In this document: piece after piece, positions 6,723-15,841 of the stretch
How the letters are laid out: every line of letters starts with the position of its first letter
How positions within the stretch are numbered: position 1 is the stretch's first letter
From: Hyphomicrobium sp. LHD-15
GTDB taxonomy: Bacteria > Pseudomonadota > Alphaproteobacteria > Rhizobiales > Hyphomicrobiaceae
Assembly (NCBI RefSeq): GCF_031157355.1
Contig: NZ_JAVIFT010000002.1
Coordinates: 1,102,501 to 1,166,500, forward strand
Reading direction: 5' to 3'
Length of the DNA stretch: 64,000 nucleotides
Position numbers and translations under genes: made by a program
Notes under the pieces: model-generated
Seen by the model: only the letters and a program-made list of their open reading frames with translations
Told to the model about the DNA's origin: nothing
The model's database searches: none

Positions 6723-8969
6723 ATGGCCGAACTTCTGCTCGAGCTTTTTTCCGAGGAAATCCCCTCGCGCATGCAGGCGCGTGCGGCGGACGATCTCAAG
6801 CGGCTGGTGACGGAAGGTCTGCGGGCTGCGGGGCTCGCGGTTGGCGAAGCGCACAGCTTTGCGACGCCGCGCCGGCTCGCGCTCGCGATCGAGGATGTGC
6901 CCGCGCATTCGCCCGCGATTTCGGAAGAGAAGAAAGGGCCGCGCGTTGGTGCGCCGGAGCAGGCCGTCCAGGGCTTCCTCAAGGCGGCGGGGCTCGCTTC
7001 GCTCGGCGACGCCGAGATCGTCAAGGACGAGAAGAAGGGCGACTACTACGTCGCTCGGATCGAGAAGCCCGGACGGGCAGCGGCGGCGATCGCGGCCGAA
7101 GTCGTAACCGGCGTGCTCAACAAGTTTCCGTGGCCGAAGTCGATGCGGTGGGGCTCGGGCACGTTCCAGTGGATCCGGCCGCTGAAGTCGATCATCTGCC
7201 TGATCGACGGCAAGGTGGTGCCGATCGAGGTCGCGGGGCTCACGGCTTCGAACGCGACGCGCGGACATCGCTTCCACGGCGACGACGTGTTCGAGGTTTC
7301 GAACTTCGAGGATTACGCGGAGAAGCTTGCGGGCCATGCGGTGATGCTCAATACGGCTGAGCGCATCGAGGAAATCCGCGAGCAGGCGGAAGGCCTCGCG
7401 GACAAGGCCAAGCTCGAACTGATCGCGGACGATGCGCTGCTTGCGGAAAACGCCGGGCTCACCGAATGGCCGGTGGTGCTGATGGGCGAGTTCGAGAAAA
7501 GCTTTCTCGAGGTGCCGGCGGAGTGCCTGACGACGTCGATGAAGACGCATCAGAAGTGCTTCTCGCTGCGGGACCCGAAGACGGGCAAGCTCGCAAACCG
7601 CTTCATCCTGGTTTCGAACCTGACGGCGGCGGACGGCGGTGCGCAGATCATCTCGGGCAACGAGAAGGTGATCCGAGCGCGCCTGAGCGATGCGAAGTTC
7701 TTCTGGGACCAGGACTTGAAGCGTCCGCTCGACGAGATGGCGATCTCGCTCGAAGGCATTACGTTTCACGAGAAGCTCGGCACACAGAAGGAGCGCGTCG
7801 AGCGCATCAAGGAGCTGGCGTTCCAGATCGCCGGCGCGGTTGATGCCGATCCTCAGGACGCGCGGCGCGCAGCGGAGCTGTGCAAGGCGGATCTCGTGTC
7901 GGAGATGGTCGGCGAGTTTCCTGAGCTGCAGGGCCTGATGGGGCGCTATTACGCCGAGCGCTCCGGTGCCAAGCCCGAGATCGCGCGCGCGATCGAGCTG
8001 CATTACAAGCCGAAGGGGCCGACCGACATCGTGCCGAAGGAGGACGAGGGAGACGCAGTGGCGATTGCCGTCGCACTCGCGGACAAGCTCGATACGCTGG
8101 TCGGGTTCTGGGCGATCGACGAGAAGCCGACGGGCTCGGGCGACCCGTATCAGTTGCGGCGTGCGGCGTTGGGCGTGATCCGGATTCTTATTGAGAATGA
8201 TCTCAGGGTACCTCTCGTTCCGGCCATAATCCGATCCCTGACAAATATTCTAGTGGGATCAAGTCGCGTGCGGCTGGGCCAGACGCACGCGGTAAAGCTT
8301 GGAGAGCGTGAGAAGCTCGAAACACTCGCGGAAGTTGGTAGATCAACTCAAAACTGGATTGAGAATCTGGAGTTCATGAAGACGTTGCCGGGGTGGCAAG
8401 AAGAATGGGGTGTTAGCAAAGCTCGTGAGTTGTCGGGTCCGATTGCTGATCTCCTCTCCTTCTTCGCCGACCGCTTGAAGGTCTATCTCAAGGACAAGGG
8501 TGCGCGGCACGATCTGATCGACGCGGTGTTCTCGCTCGGCGGGCAGGATGATCTCGCGTTGATCGTGAAACGCGTCGAAGCGCTGGGCGAGTTCCTCAAG
8601 ACCGACGACGGCGCGAACCTACTCGCGGGCGTCAAGCGCGCGTCGAACATTCTCGCCATCGAGGAGAAGAAGGACAAGAAGAGCTACGCGGGCGGATACG
8701 ACCTCAAGCTCCTCAAGGAAAAAGAGGAGCTGGCGCTGGCGGCAGCGATCGAGAGCGTGAAACAGGACACCGTTGCGGCGATCGCGGTCGAGAACTTCAA
8801 AGGCGCGATGAATGCGCTTGCTGAGCTGCGCGCGCCGGTCGATGCGTTCTTCGAGAAGGTGACGGTGAACGACGCCGATGCGGCGTTGCGCGAGAACCGC
8901 CTCAACCTGCTGTCGGAAATTCGCGCTGCAACTTTGACGGTCGCTGACTTCTCCAAGATCGCGGGCTGA
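6723..8969 (+). CDS. glyS: Glycine--tRNA ligase beta subunit with an internal insertion
   Basis: Beta subunit of the bacterial glycyl-tRNA synthetase, needed for tRNA recognition. The 748-residue protein opens with the family's LLLELFSEEIPSRMQ and contains TPRRLA, KSMRWG, MKTHQKCF, YAERSGA and DPYQLRRAALGV, then RHDLIDAVFSL and the C-terminal DALRE-anticodon-binding-like region. It is about 58 residues longer than E. coli GlyS (689). The excess falls between LGVIRILIEN and DLLSFFADRLKVYL (roughly residues 490-572, bases 8190-8440), a segment visibly poorer in G+C than the rest. The alpha subunit gene glyQ lies upstream, separated by the Pro/Ala-rich membrane protein gene. Confidence 0.97.
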   Translation: MAELLLELFSEEIPSRMQARAADDLKRLVTEGLRAAGLAVGEAHSFATPRRLALAIEDVPAHSPAISEEKKGPRVGAPEQAVQGFLKAAGLASLGDAEIVKDEKKGDYYVARIEKPGRAAAAIAAEVVTGVLNKFPWPKSMRWGSGTFQWIRPLKSIICLIDGKVVPIEVAGLTASNATRGHRFHGDDVFEVSNFEDYAEKLAGHAVMLNTAERIEEIREQAEGLADKAKLELIADDALLAENAGLTEWPVVLMGEFEKSFLEVPAECLTTSMKTHQKCFSLRDPKTGKLANRFILVSNLTAADGGAQIISGNEKVIRARLSDAKFFWDQDLKRPLDEMAISLEGITFHEKLGTQKERVERIKELAFQIAGAVDADPQDARRAAELCKADLVSEMVGEFPELQGLMGRYYAERSGAKPEIARAIELHYKPKGPTDIVPKEDEGDAVAIAVALADKLDTLVGFWAIDEKPTGSGDPYQLRRAALGVIRILIENDLRVPLVPAIIRSLTNILVGSSRVRLGQTHAVKLGEREKLETLAEVGRSTQNWIENLEFMKTLPGWQEEWGVSKARELSGPIADLLSFFADRLKVYLKDKGARHDLIDAVFSLGGQDDLALIVKRVEALGEFLKTDDGANLLAGVKRASNILAIEEKKDKKSYAGGYDLKLLKEKEELALAAAIESVKQDTVAAIAVENFKGAMNALAELRAPVDAFFEKVTVNDADAALRENRLNLLSEIRAATLTVADFSKIAG

Positions 8970-8992
8970 TTAAGCTGGTTCAGACCTTGATT

Positions 8993-9105
8993 GTCATCCC
9001 AGGCCTTGTGCCTGGGATCCAGCTAGCGGTCAGGAAGCGGTTCACTGTGATCGAGCCCCGCGTCTCTCTTGGCGGGCTGGATCCTCGGGACGAGCCCGCG
9101 GATGA
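8993..9105. repeat. Dispersed inverted repeat, family B (GTCATCCC...GGATCCAG type)
   Basis: Two 31-base arms, 8993-9023 (starting GTCATCCCAGGCC, ending GGGATCCAGC) and 9075-9105 (starting GCTGGATCC, ending CGGATGAC), are imperfect reverse complements around a 51-base centre. This MITE/BIME-like element lies after glyS. A half copy (CATGACCGGGCCCC...GGATCAAGTCCGG) is found near 26030 inside another repeat. Confidence 0.75.
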
Positions 9106-9161
9106 CGCCGTGTGCGTGCTGCAGCGTCTCCGGCGCAAACCGGCAAAGTCGTACGCGCACA

Positions 9162-9197
9162 AAAGTGCCGGCGGCCTTGAGGGGACCGCCGGCTTTT
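9162..9197. terminator. Bidirectional intrinsic terminator for glyS and the DUF7282 gene
   Basis: Perfect 8-bp stem GCCGGCGG (9167-9174) / CCGCCGGC (9186-9193), followed on the plus strand by TTTT and preceded by AAAA, which gives a T-run on the minus strand too. It lies between the convergent glyS and the exported protein at 9233-9619. Confidence 0.8.
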
Positions 9198-9232
9198 CAT
9201 AACGAATGAAACGCGCGTCTCGCGGAAGACGC

Positions 9233-9619
9233 TTACTCCACCGTTACGATCTGTTGAACCGGGCCGCGCCCGCTCGTGGCCGGCTTATCGGCTGCGTCGA
9301 AGGCGGTGTTGTTGTCGCCCTCCTCGTGCAGCATGACGATCAGCTTCGCGCCGGCCTTCGCCTTGCGTTCGAGCGGGATCGACACCTCGGCACTTTCGCC
9401 GGCCTTCACGGGCGCGTGGCCAATCACGGTGCCCGGAATGGTGCCGGTGAAGTCGGTCGCATGAACGACGAGGTAGCCGTCCTTGTCAGCTTTCACGCTT
9501 CCAACGGAAACAGCGGTTTCCGATGCCTTGAGGCCATTCGTCGAAATCATGCTCTCGGCTTGCGCGGCGAATGCGCCCAGCGTCAGAGCTGTCGTCAACG
9601 CCAATGCCTGCTTGATCAT
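9233..9619 (-). CDS. Exported DUF7282-type beta-sandwich protein
   Basis: A 128-residue protein with a clear signal peptide (MIKQALALTTALTLGAFAAQAES, cleavage after AQA about residue 21). The mature part reads as a small beta-sandwich with VKADKDGYLVVHATD, PGTVIGHAPVKAGESAEV and LIVMLHEEGDNNTAFD, the pattern of the DUF7282 domain found in secreted proteins of halophilic archaea and bacteria, where it occurs near cupredoxin-like proteins. It has no metal-binding cysteines. The gene stands alone, convergent with glyS across a shared terminator. Role in the periplasm unknown; the family assignment is from memory of motif order. Confidence 0.75.
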   Translation of the reverse strand: MIKQALALTTALTLGAFAAQAESMISTNGLKASETAVSVGSVKADKDGYLVVHATDFTGTIPGTVIGHAPVKAGESAEVSIPLERKAKAGAKLIVMLHEEGDNNTAFDAADKPATSGRGPVQQIVTVE

Positions 9620-9776
9620 GAGTGTTTCCTCTCATTTTTGCGGAGACGGCGCACGGGCGCTCGCAACACCTCGATGTGTGCTGCACGCCTCCTATGTGAG
9701 AGAAACGCGGGGAGCGACGATCGGGTTCCACGCTCTTTGTGGTGCGAGGGCCGTGTGAGTGGTGCTCACCCGATCG

Positions 9777-11681
9777 TTAGGCGCTTGCGGCTTGGGCTTC
9801 CGCTTCTTCGTAAGCCCCGGTTGCCATCAGCCAGGCTTCCTCGGCTTCCGCGAGACGCTTCGCCGTCTGGCCGCGTTCGAGCGAAACGCGGCTTGCCTTC
9901 GCGGGATCGGCGTAGAGATCGGGCGAAGCCAGTGTGGCGTCGAGCTTCGCCAATTCCGCCGTCAGCTTCTCGACGGATTTTTCCGCTGTCTGCATCGCCT
10001 TCTTCAACGGGGCCAATTCGGCGCGGCGCTCGGCGGCGGCCTTGCGCTGATCGGCGCGGCTCGCGCGCGCTTCCACGCCGTTATCGTCGGAGGTGCGTTT
10101 TTCGGCGCGTGGCGAGCGGGATTGCAGCAGTTCCGTGCGATAGCTCTCCATGTCGCCGTCGTACGACTTCACCGTTCCGTCGGCGACGAGCCAGAGCCGG
10201 TCGGCGGTTGCTTCCACGAGGTGGCGGTCGTGGCTGATCAGGATCACGGCGCCTTCGTAGTCGGATATGGCGTGAATGAGGGCTTCGCGGCTGTCGACGT
10301 CGAGATGGTTGGTCGGCTCGTCGAGAATCAGAAGATGCGGCGCGTGGAAGGCCGTGAGCGCGAGCAGCAGGCGTGCTTTCTCGCCGCCCGAGAGATTGCC
10401 GCATTTGGTATCGGCCTTGTCGGCGCCGAAACCCCAGGTGCCGAGACGCGTGCGGCGCTGGGCTTCGGTTGCCTCCGGCATCAGCTTCACGACGTAATCA
10501 AACGGGGTTGAGAGCGGGTTGAGGTCGTCGAGCTGATGCTGCGCGAAATAGCCGACGGTGACGCGGCTGGCGCCGAACACGTCGCCCGAGAGCGGCGCAA
10601 GCCTTCCGGCGACGAGCTTTGCGAAGGTTGATTTGCCGTTTCCGTTGGCGCCGAGCAGCGCGATGCGATCGTCCTGGTCGAGCCGGAGATCGAGACCGGT
10701 GAGGATAGGCTTTGCGGGATCGTATCCGGCGGTTGCCTTCTCGATGCGGAGCAACGGGCTCGCCAACGCCTTCTCTGGGCTCGGCATCGCGAACGGCGCC
10801 ACGCGATCTTCCACCTGCGAGGCAATGGGCTGCATCTTGGCGAGCGCCTTGACACGGCTTTGCGCTTGCTTGGCTTTCGTCGCCTTGGCCTTGAAGCGGT
10901 CGATGAACGCCTGGATGCGGCGGCGCTCGTCGTCCTGCTTCTTCTTGAGCTTCAGTTCGAGCCGCTGCTTGGCGCGGCGCGTTTCCTCGAAGTCGTCGTA
11001 GCCACCGGCGTAGAGCGTGAGCTTGCCCTTGTCGAGATGCAGGATCGCGGCGGCGGCGCGGTTCAGAAGATCGCGGTCGTGGCTCACGATCAGAACCGTA
11101 TGCGGGTACGATTTCAGATAATTCTCGAGCCACAGGGTGCCTTCGAGATCGAGGTAGTTGGTCGGCTCGTCGAGCAGCAGGATGTCGGGCTCAAGAAACA
11201 GCACGGAGCCGAGCGCGACGCGCATCCGCCAACCGCCGGAGAAATCGCGGCACGCGCGCTGCTGGGCGGCTTCATCGAAGCCGAGACCGGCGAGGATGCT
11301 GGCGGCGCGGGCAGGTGCGGCGTGGGCACCCATGTCGGCAAGGCGGATCTGGATTTCGGCAATGCGATGCGGATCGGTTGCGGTCTCGGCCTCGGCCAGG
11401 AGACCGGCGCGTTCGAGATCGGTCGAGAGAACCCAATCGATCAGGCTCTCGTCGCCGCCCGGGGCTTCCTGGGCGATGCGCCCGATGCGCGCGCCGCGCG
11501 GAATGGTGACACTGCCCTGATCGGCATGGAGATCTCCCGCGATCAGTTTCAGGAGCGTCGATTTGCCCGCGCCATTGCGCCCGACGAGGCCGACCTTGTG
11601 GCCTTCGGGAATGGCGGCAGTGGCGTCCTCGAGGATGGGCTTGCCTTCGATGCGGTAGGTGAGATCGTTGATGTGCAGCAT
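9777..11681 (-). CDS. ABC-F family ATPase (ribosome-associated, Uup/YheS-like)
   Basis: A 634-residue soluble protein with two ATP-binding cassettes and no membrane domain. Cassette 1 has Walker A GRNGAGKST, signature FSGGWRMR and Walker B LLLDEPTNYLD; cassette 2 has GANGNGKST, LSGGEKARL and LILDEPTNHLD. Between them lies the charged P-site tRNA-interaction linker (LELKLKKKQDDERRR...FKAKATKAKQAQSR), and a coiled-coil C-terminus rich in Ala, Glu and Lys follows. ABC-F proteins of this type act on stalled ribosomes at the E site. The ATG at 11681 (MLHINDLTYRIEG) is chosen because the family begins at the first beta strand. Which ABC-F subfamily it belongs to is not settled. Confidence 0.92.
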   Translation of the reverse strand: MLHINDLTYRIEGKPILEDATAAIPEGHKVGLVGRNGAGKSTLLKLIAGDLHADQGSVTIPRGARIGRIAQEAPGGDESLIDWVLSTDLERAGLLAEAETATDPHRIAEIQIRLADMGAHAAPARAASILAGLGFDEAAQQRACRDFSGGWRMRVALGSVLFLEPDILLLDEPTNYLDLEGTLWLENYLKSYPHTVLIVSHDRDLLNRAAAAILHLDKGKLTLYAGGYDDFEETRRAKQRLELKLKKKQDDERRRIQAFIDRFKAKATKAKQAQSRVKALAKMQPIASQVEDRVAPFAMPSPEKALASPLLRIEKATAGYDPAKPILTGLDLRLDQDDRIALLGANGNGKSTFAKLVAGRLAPLSGDVFGASRVTVGYFAQHQLDDLNPLSTPFDYVVKLMPEATEAQRRTRLGTWGFGADKADTKCGNLSGGEKARLLLALTAFHAPHLLILDEPTNHLDVDSREALIHAISDYEGAVILISHDRHLVEATADRLWLVADGTVKSYDGDMESYRTELLQSRSPRAEKRTSDDNGVEARASRADQRKAAAERRAELAPLKKAMQTAEKSVEKLTAELAKLDATLASPDLYADPAKASRVSLERGQTAKRLAEAEEAWLMATGAYEEAEAQAASA

Positions 11682-11725
11682 GGCTGGTGATGCCGATACC
11701 CTCTCGCGGGGCACTTGTCACGCGG

Positions 11726-12076
11726 CTAGCTCTGGATGCCGAGCCATTTCAGGACCGCAAGCATCGCCGCGTAGCTGATAACGGTCACGACGATCCCGAT
11801 GGCGAGGCTGGGCACAAAGGGCACTCCGCGGCGCAGCAGCAGTGGGAGCACGAGAAACAACGCCAGCGAGGGCAGGACGAGCCAGAAAATGCTGCTCGCG
11901 AGGGATGCCACACGCTCGGGATCGCGCGTGTCGGCGTAGAGCCAAATCATGGCTAATACCGACGTCAGCGGCAAGGAAGCGATGATGGCGCCGGCGATGA
12001 CGCTGCGCTTGGCGGCTTCGGACGTGCCGACGACGAGCAGGCTGGTCAACAGGACCTTGGCGATCTGCTCGACCAT
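11726..12076 (-). CDS. DUF3147 family small membrane protein
   Basis: A 116-residue protein with four predicted transmembrane helices (about residues 5-20, 25-47, 60-82 and 88-110). The segments EAAKRSVIAGAIIASLPLTSVLAMIWLY (in parts) and SSIFWLVLPSLALFLVLP fit DUF3147, a family of small inner-membrane proteins without known function. It lies 15 bp downstream of the GYF_2 protein gene and 44 bp upstream of the ABC-F gene on the same strand, so the three may be one operon. Confidence 0.8.
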   Translation of the reverse strand: MVEQIAKVLLTSLLVVGTSEAAKRSVIAGAIIASLPLTSVLAMIWLYADTRDPERVASLASSIFWLVLPSLALFLVLPLLLRRGVPFVPSLAIGIVVTVISYAAMLAVLKWLGIQS

Positions 12077-12091
12077 TGCGGTCCGCCTCGG

Positions 12092-13567
12092 TTAGCCGGA
12101 AACGACGGGCTTGAGGGTTTCGAACAGCAGGCGCTCCTGCGTGCTCGGGTCCTGGATCGCGAGGTGGGCGGTGAACCAGTCCTTGAGCATGTTGCAAACG
12201 CGCTCGCGCGGGGCCTTGGCCAGTTCCTTGGGGTTGGCAAAGAGCTGCATGTCGGCCTGCGTCCAGCCGAGGCGTCCGAGTTCGCCGGCCAGCACGTCGT
12301 AGTCGGTCTTGACGGGCGGGGCGTGCTCGCTCGGCTGCTTGCGCCCTTCGGAGATGGCCGCAACCACCGCCACCATCTGCGCTTCGATATCGGCGCTCTT
12401 GGCCGGATCATCCATGCGCGTCACGATCGACGGACTGTTCTCGCCGCGCGAAATGAAATCGTAGCAGCCCTCGCCGCTTTCCTGGGAAAGCTGTTTCAGG
12501 TTGGCAAGGAAGGCGGCCGCGACCTCCTTGTGGCGCGTCGTGCTTGCGGCAAGTGCGTATTTGGCGTTTTCGCGCCGAAGCTTGACGAATTCGTTGATCA
12601 GGTAACGCGTGATCTCGGACTGCTCTTTGTTTTCAGCGGAGAGGCGGGCCACGTCGGCGACGAGGGTCTGATACCAGTCCGGAAATTCCTGCTTGATCGA
12701 GACCCAGGTCGTGCGGCTTTGAAGCTTGCGGTCCACGTCCTCGGCCGTGGCGGCAGCGGGCGGTGCAGGTGCGGCGGCGGCAGGCGGGGGCGTGCTTTCG
12801 GCAGCCGGCGCGGAGGGAGGAACGGCGTTCGCGACCGTGATCTCGCGGTCGACGATGCCGCCATTCTGCGCGGCGAGGAAATCGAGAATCTCGTCTTTGT
12901 GCTGGCTGCTGATCCAGGCGCCGGCACCGGTCATGGCCAGAAGCCCTAACACAACGAGGGCTTTTTTCTTGCCGCTGCTGCGTGGTGCGGTTGCCTGGTC
13001 AGGGCGCGGTGTGGCCACCATTTCCGACGGCTTGCGGCTATCGGTTGTCGTACGTTGGCCGAGCGGTGCCGGGCCGCCGGGTCCGGTAAATGGACCTTCC
13101 GTTCTCAGCGGATTGGCGGCGGCGCGCGGTGCGATCGGCTCGGGGCGGAAATCCTGAGGGCCGCGTCGGTCAGCGCCGACCGGGATGATGTTTTGAGGCG
13201 TGTAGGCGTGCGGCTTCGCTGCTGTCGGCTGGGTAGTCGGCGAAGCACTGGGTGCGGGCGAGGGTGATGTGGTGCTCTCGGGCGTCGATTGGCTGGGTGT
13301 GACAGACGTGGTTTGCGGGCCGGCAGAAGGGGTGGCCGCGGCGGCAGGCGAGGACGCTGGCGACGGTGATGGAGCGGGTTGGTCGCCGATGGTCGGGAAA
13401 ACCGAGGCGGCAGTCCGCCAATCGGAGAAACCCTGGCGCCATACCAGGTCAGTTCCCTTCAGATGGGAAAGCTCGACAAGCTTCTTAAGCTCGACGTCCG
13501 AGATCGGCCCGTGCTGCTTGCCGTCGCGGGCGATGTACCACTGAATGTCTGTCTCTATTGCGCTCAT
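12092..13567 (-). CDS. GYF_2 (DUF4339) domain protein with Pro/Ser/Thr-rich linker and membrane helix
   Basis: A 491-residue protein. Residues 9-60 form a GYF_2 domain (WYIARDGKQHGPISDVEL...LVWRQGFSDWRTA), a putative peptide-binding module. Residues 60-200 are a low-complexity Pro/Ser/Thr/Ala segment, and residues about 202-221 (KALVVLGLLAMTGAGAWIS) are a single membrane helix. The approximately 270-residue C-terminal part is unrecognised; it contains a helical region (RKLQSRTTWVSIKQEFPDWY) and is probably periplasmic. Domain order suggests a cytoplasmic sensing domain joined to a periplasmic effector. It is probably co-transcribed with the DUF3147 gene. Function unknown. Confidence 0.8.
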   Translation of the reverse strand: MSAIETDIQWYIARDGKQHGPISDVELKKLVELSHLKGTDLVWRQGFSDWRTAASVFPTIGDQPAPSPSPASSPAAAATPSAGPQTTSVTPSQSTPESTTSPSPAPSASPTTQPTAAKPHAYTPQNIIPVGADRRGPQDFRPEPIAPRAAANPLRTEGPFTGPGGPAPLGQRTTTDSRKPSEMVATPRPDQATAPRSSGKKKALVVLGLLAMTGAGAWISSQHKDEILDFLAAQNGGIVDREITVANAVPPSAPAAESTPPPAAAAPAPPAAATAEDVDRKLQSRTTWVSIKQEFPDWYQTLVADVARLSAENKEQSEITRYLINEFVKLRRENAKYALAASTTRHKEVAAAFLANLKQLSQESGEGCYDFISRGENSPSIVTRMDDPAKSADIEAQMVAVVAAISEGRKQPSEHAPPVKTDYDVLAGELGRLGWTQADMQLFANPKELAKAPRERVCNMLKDWFTAHLAIQDPSTQERLLFETLKPVVSG

Positions 13568-13952
13568 GCCTGCTCATACCATGAAGTGGAAAAGTCGGTA
13601 CAAGTCATCGTCGTGTTGCAAACCTGATGTCACAGGCTATTCATGCCTGAAAACCGGCTCGTCGCCCAATCGTTAACTTAGCGCTTGTGATCGCCCGGTC
13701 GTCATTATCCACCAGCCTTGATCCCGCCCGGTCTCAAAGCTTCGTCATGGACTTCAGGGATAGTCTATGCAATCTCCGCACCGTAAAGTGATCAGACATT
13801 GAATCCGGGCTTTTACAGGGCATTTTCGCTTCCGTTGGCGCAGGAACGTCAGCCTGCGTTAAGGCGCCGCCTTACTCGGGAGCAGATCAGAGCCCTATAA
13901 GCCACCCCGATGTAAGAACAATTCGAAACAATAGAGAAATCGAGAGACCAAG
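13568..13952. other. 385-bp spacer between divergent GYF_2 gene and ndk
   Basis: No ORF is convincing here. The stretch is less GC-rich than the flanking genes and must hold two divergent promoters. A TTAAC-containing word (CGTTAACTTA near 13672) could be part of a CtrA-like half site but no second half with the right spacing was seen. A purine-rich AGAGACC lies just before the ndk start. Confidence 0.5.
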
Positions 13953-14375
13953 ATGGCCATCGAGCGCACCTTCTCAATCATCAAGCCGGATGCGACGAAG
14001 CGCAACCTGACCGGCGCCGTGAATGCCGTAATCGAAAAGTCGGGCCTGCGCATCGTTGCACAGAAGCGCGTCAGGCTGACCGAGGCCCAGGCCCAGGAAT
14101 TCTACGCAGAGCACAAAGAGCGCCCGTTCTTCGGCGAGCTCGTGACCTTCATGACCTCGGAGCCGATCGTGCTTCAGGTGCTCGAGGGCGAGGGCGCGAT
14201 TGCGAAGTATCGTGAAGTTATGGGCGCGACCGACCCGGCGCAGGCCGCCGAGGGCACGATCCGTAAGCTGTTCGCGGTTTCGAAGGGCGAGAATTCGGTT
14301 CACGGCTCGGACAGCGCGACGTCCGCCGCACGCGAGATCGATCTTTTCTTTAAGGCTAACGAAATCGTCGGCTAA
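13953..14375 (+). CDS. ndk: Nucleoside diphosphate kinase
   Basis: A 140-residue NDP kinase that transfers phosphate from NTPs to NDPs through a phosphohistidine. The family landmarks are all visible: [16 protein letters not shown] at the N-terminus, [13 protein letters not shown], the Kpn-loop region [14 protein letters not shown], and the active-site histidine in NSVHGSDS near residue 117. The C-terminus ([13 protein letters not shown]) is standard for alphaproteobacteria. It is a single-gene unit closed by a strong intrinsic terminator. Confidence 0.98.
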   Translation: MAIERTFSIIKPDATKRNLTGAVNAVIEKSGLRIVAQKRVRLTEAQAQEFYAEHKERPFFGELVTFMTSEPIVLQVLEGEGAIAKYREVMGATDPAQAAEGTIRKLFAVSKGENSVHGSDSATSAAREIDLFFKANEIVG

Positions 14376-14423
14376 CTTTTCCGGTGCTCGCGGGCCAATT
14401 CGCGACCACCGAGTTTCGCAACG

Positions 14424-14452
14424 AAAACGGGCCCTTTCGGGCCCGTTTTTTA
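14424..14452 (+). terminator. Intrinsic terminator of ndk
   Basis: Perfect 11-bp stem AAAACGGGCCC (14424-14434) / GGGCCCGTTTT (14439-14449) with loop TTTC and a continuing T-run. Because the stem starts with AAAA it may also stop transcription coming from the convergent P450 gene. Confidence 0.92.
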
Positions 14453-14476
14453 TTGGTTCGCCTTTGCGGAGCGAGA

Positions 14477-15841
14477 TCAGCTCAGCTCGCGCACACGGAA
14501 GAGAAGCCCGCCGCGCGGCGTCAGCGTCACGGTCGCGTTGATGCCCGGCGGTTCGAGACCGACATACTCCGGGCGGAAGCGACGCAGCAGGATCGACAGC
14601 GCCAACGTGTTCTCGACCTGGCTCATGGCGCCGCCGATGCACGAGCGCTTGCCGGCGCCGAACGGGATGTAGCTGTACTTCACCTGCTTCTGGGTCTTGT
14701 CCATCCAGCGTTCGGGGATGAACGCCTCGGGATCCTTCCAGAACTTTGGATTGTGATGGGCGCCGTAGCCGAACAGCACGATGCGGTCGCCGGGCTTGAT
14801 CTCCTTGCCAGCGATGACGTCGGCCTCGGCGGCAACGCGGATCAGGCTCCATACCGGCGGGTAGAGACGCATGGTCTCCTGAATGACCGAGCGGGTGTAC
14901 TGGAGGGCGGAATAGTCGGCTGCAGTTGGTTCACGGTCGCCGCAGACGGCTTCGCCTTCGCGGCGGATGCGCTCGGCGGCTTCCGGATGGGTCGACGTGA
15001 GATACAGTGCCCAGGCGAGCGTCAGCGCCGTCGTTTCGGTGCCGGCCCACAGGTACTGCTTGATTTCGTCGACGGCCTGCTGGCGGTCGAACTCCGGAAT
15101 GTTCGGATCGGCGACGGCGGCTTCGATCATGTTGAGCAGCGTCTTTTCACGCTCCTCGCGCGGATCGGCTGCGAACACGGCGGGCGGAACGCTCCACCAG
15201 GCCTCGACGGCCTTGGCGGTGTCTTCCTCGCCGACCTCGAACAGGGCGTCGGACTGACGCTTCAGGCGGATGTCCTTGTGGTTCGATACGTCGGTATAGG
15301 TCTTCACGCACTTGAACACGAAGTGCGGGTTGAACGGCATGTCGCGATCGAACAGCGCCTTGCAGATCATGTCAGCGGCGAGCGTCCAGGTCTGCTCGAC
15401 CATCTCGAAGGTCTCGCCGGTCTTGGCCAGCTCGCCCCAGTTGGCCATCTTGGTTTTGATGGCCTCGATGAAATAGGGGATGTAGTCGCCGAACGCGTCG
15501 GGGTGGAACGCCGGCTGCTGGGGCATGCGGATCTTCTGCCAGAGCGCGCCGTCGTGAGTGATCATCGACTTGCCGAAGATCGGCTTCAGGCCGTCGAAGT
15601 ATTTGGTGTAATTGTCGACCTTGGTGACCAGCACGTGCTTGAAGTACTCGGGATCGGTCACGAGCACGACACGCTGGTTGGCCATATTGACGGGGATCAC
15701 GGGGCCATAGCGTTCCGCCATCTGCATCAGAAGGCGCATCGGATTCTCGGGATCTTTGAGCAGCGGGGTCAGGTTGAACCAGATGCTGCTCTCGTCGCCG
15801 AGGCCCATGCCAGACTGTTGTTCAGTGTTTTCTGCGGTCAT
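14477..15841 (-). CDS. Cytochrome P450 monooxygenase
   Basis: A 454-residue P450. From the chosen start MTAENTEQQ the I-helix oxygen-binding motif AGTETT is at about 266-271, the ExxR motif ETMR at 322-325, PERW at about 376-379, and the heme loop FGAGKRSCIG at 394-403 with the ligand cysteine at 401. The AGTETT plus PERW pattern resembles the self-standing bacterial relatives of CYP4-like fatty-acid or alkane hydroxylases more than the camphor type, but substrate is not predictable. No ferredoxin or reductase gene is near, so redox partners must be encoded elsewhere. The longest frame starts 12 codons upstream; the family N-terminus favours the start used. Confidence 0.93.
   Translation of the reverse strand: MTAENTEQQSGMGLGDESSIWFNLTPLLKDPENPMRLLMQMAERYGPVIPVNMANQRVVLVTDPEYFKHVLVTKVDNYTKYFDGLKPIFGKSMITHDGALWQKIRMPQQPAFHPDAFGDYIPYFIEAIKTKMANWGELAKTGETFEMVEQTWTLAADMICKALFDRDMPFNPHFVFKCVKTYTDVSNHKDIRLKRQSDALFEVGEEDTAKAVEAWWSVPPAVFAADPREEREKTLLNMIEAAVADPNIPEFDRQQAVDEIKQYLWAGTETTALTLAWALYLTSTHPEAAERIRREGEAVCGDREPTAADYSALQYTRSVIQETMRLYPPVWSLIRVAAEADVIAGKEIKPGDRIVLFGYGAHHNPKFWKDPEAFIPERWMDKTQKQVKYSYIPFGAGKRSCIGGAMSQVENTLALSILLRRFRPEYVGLEPPGINATVTLTPRGGLLFRVRELS

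Noticed and set aside
8190-8440. Intein or frameshift in glyS
   Set aside because: The frame is continuous, there are no Cys/Ser...HN splice-junction motifs, and the extra part is far too short for an intein.
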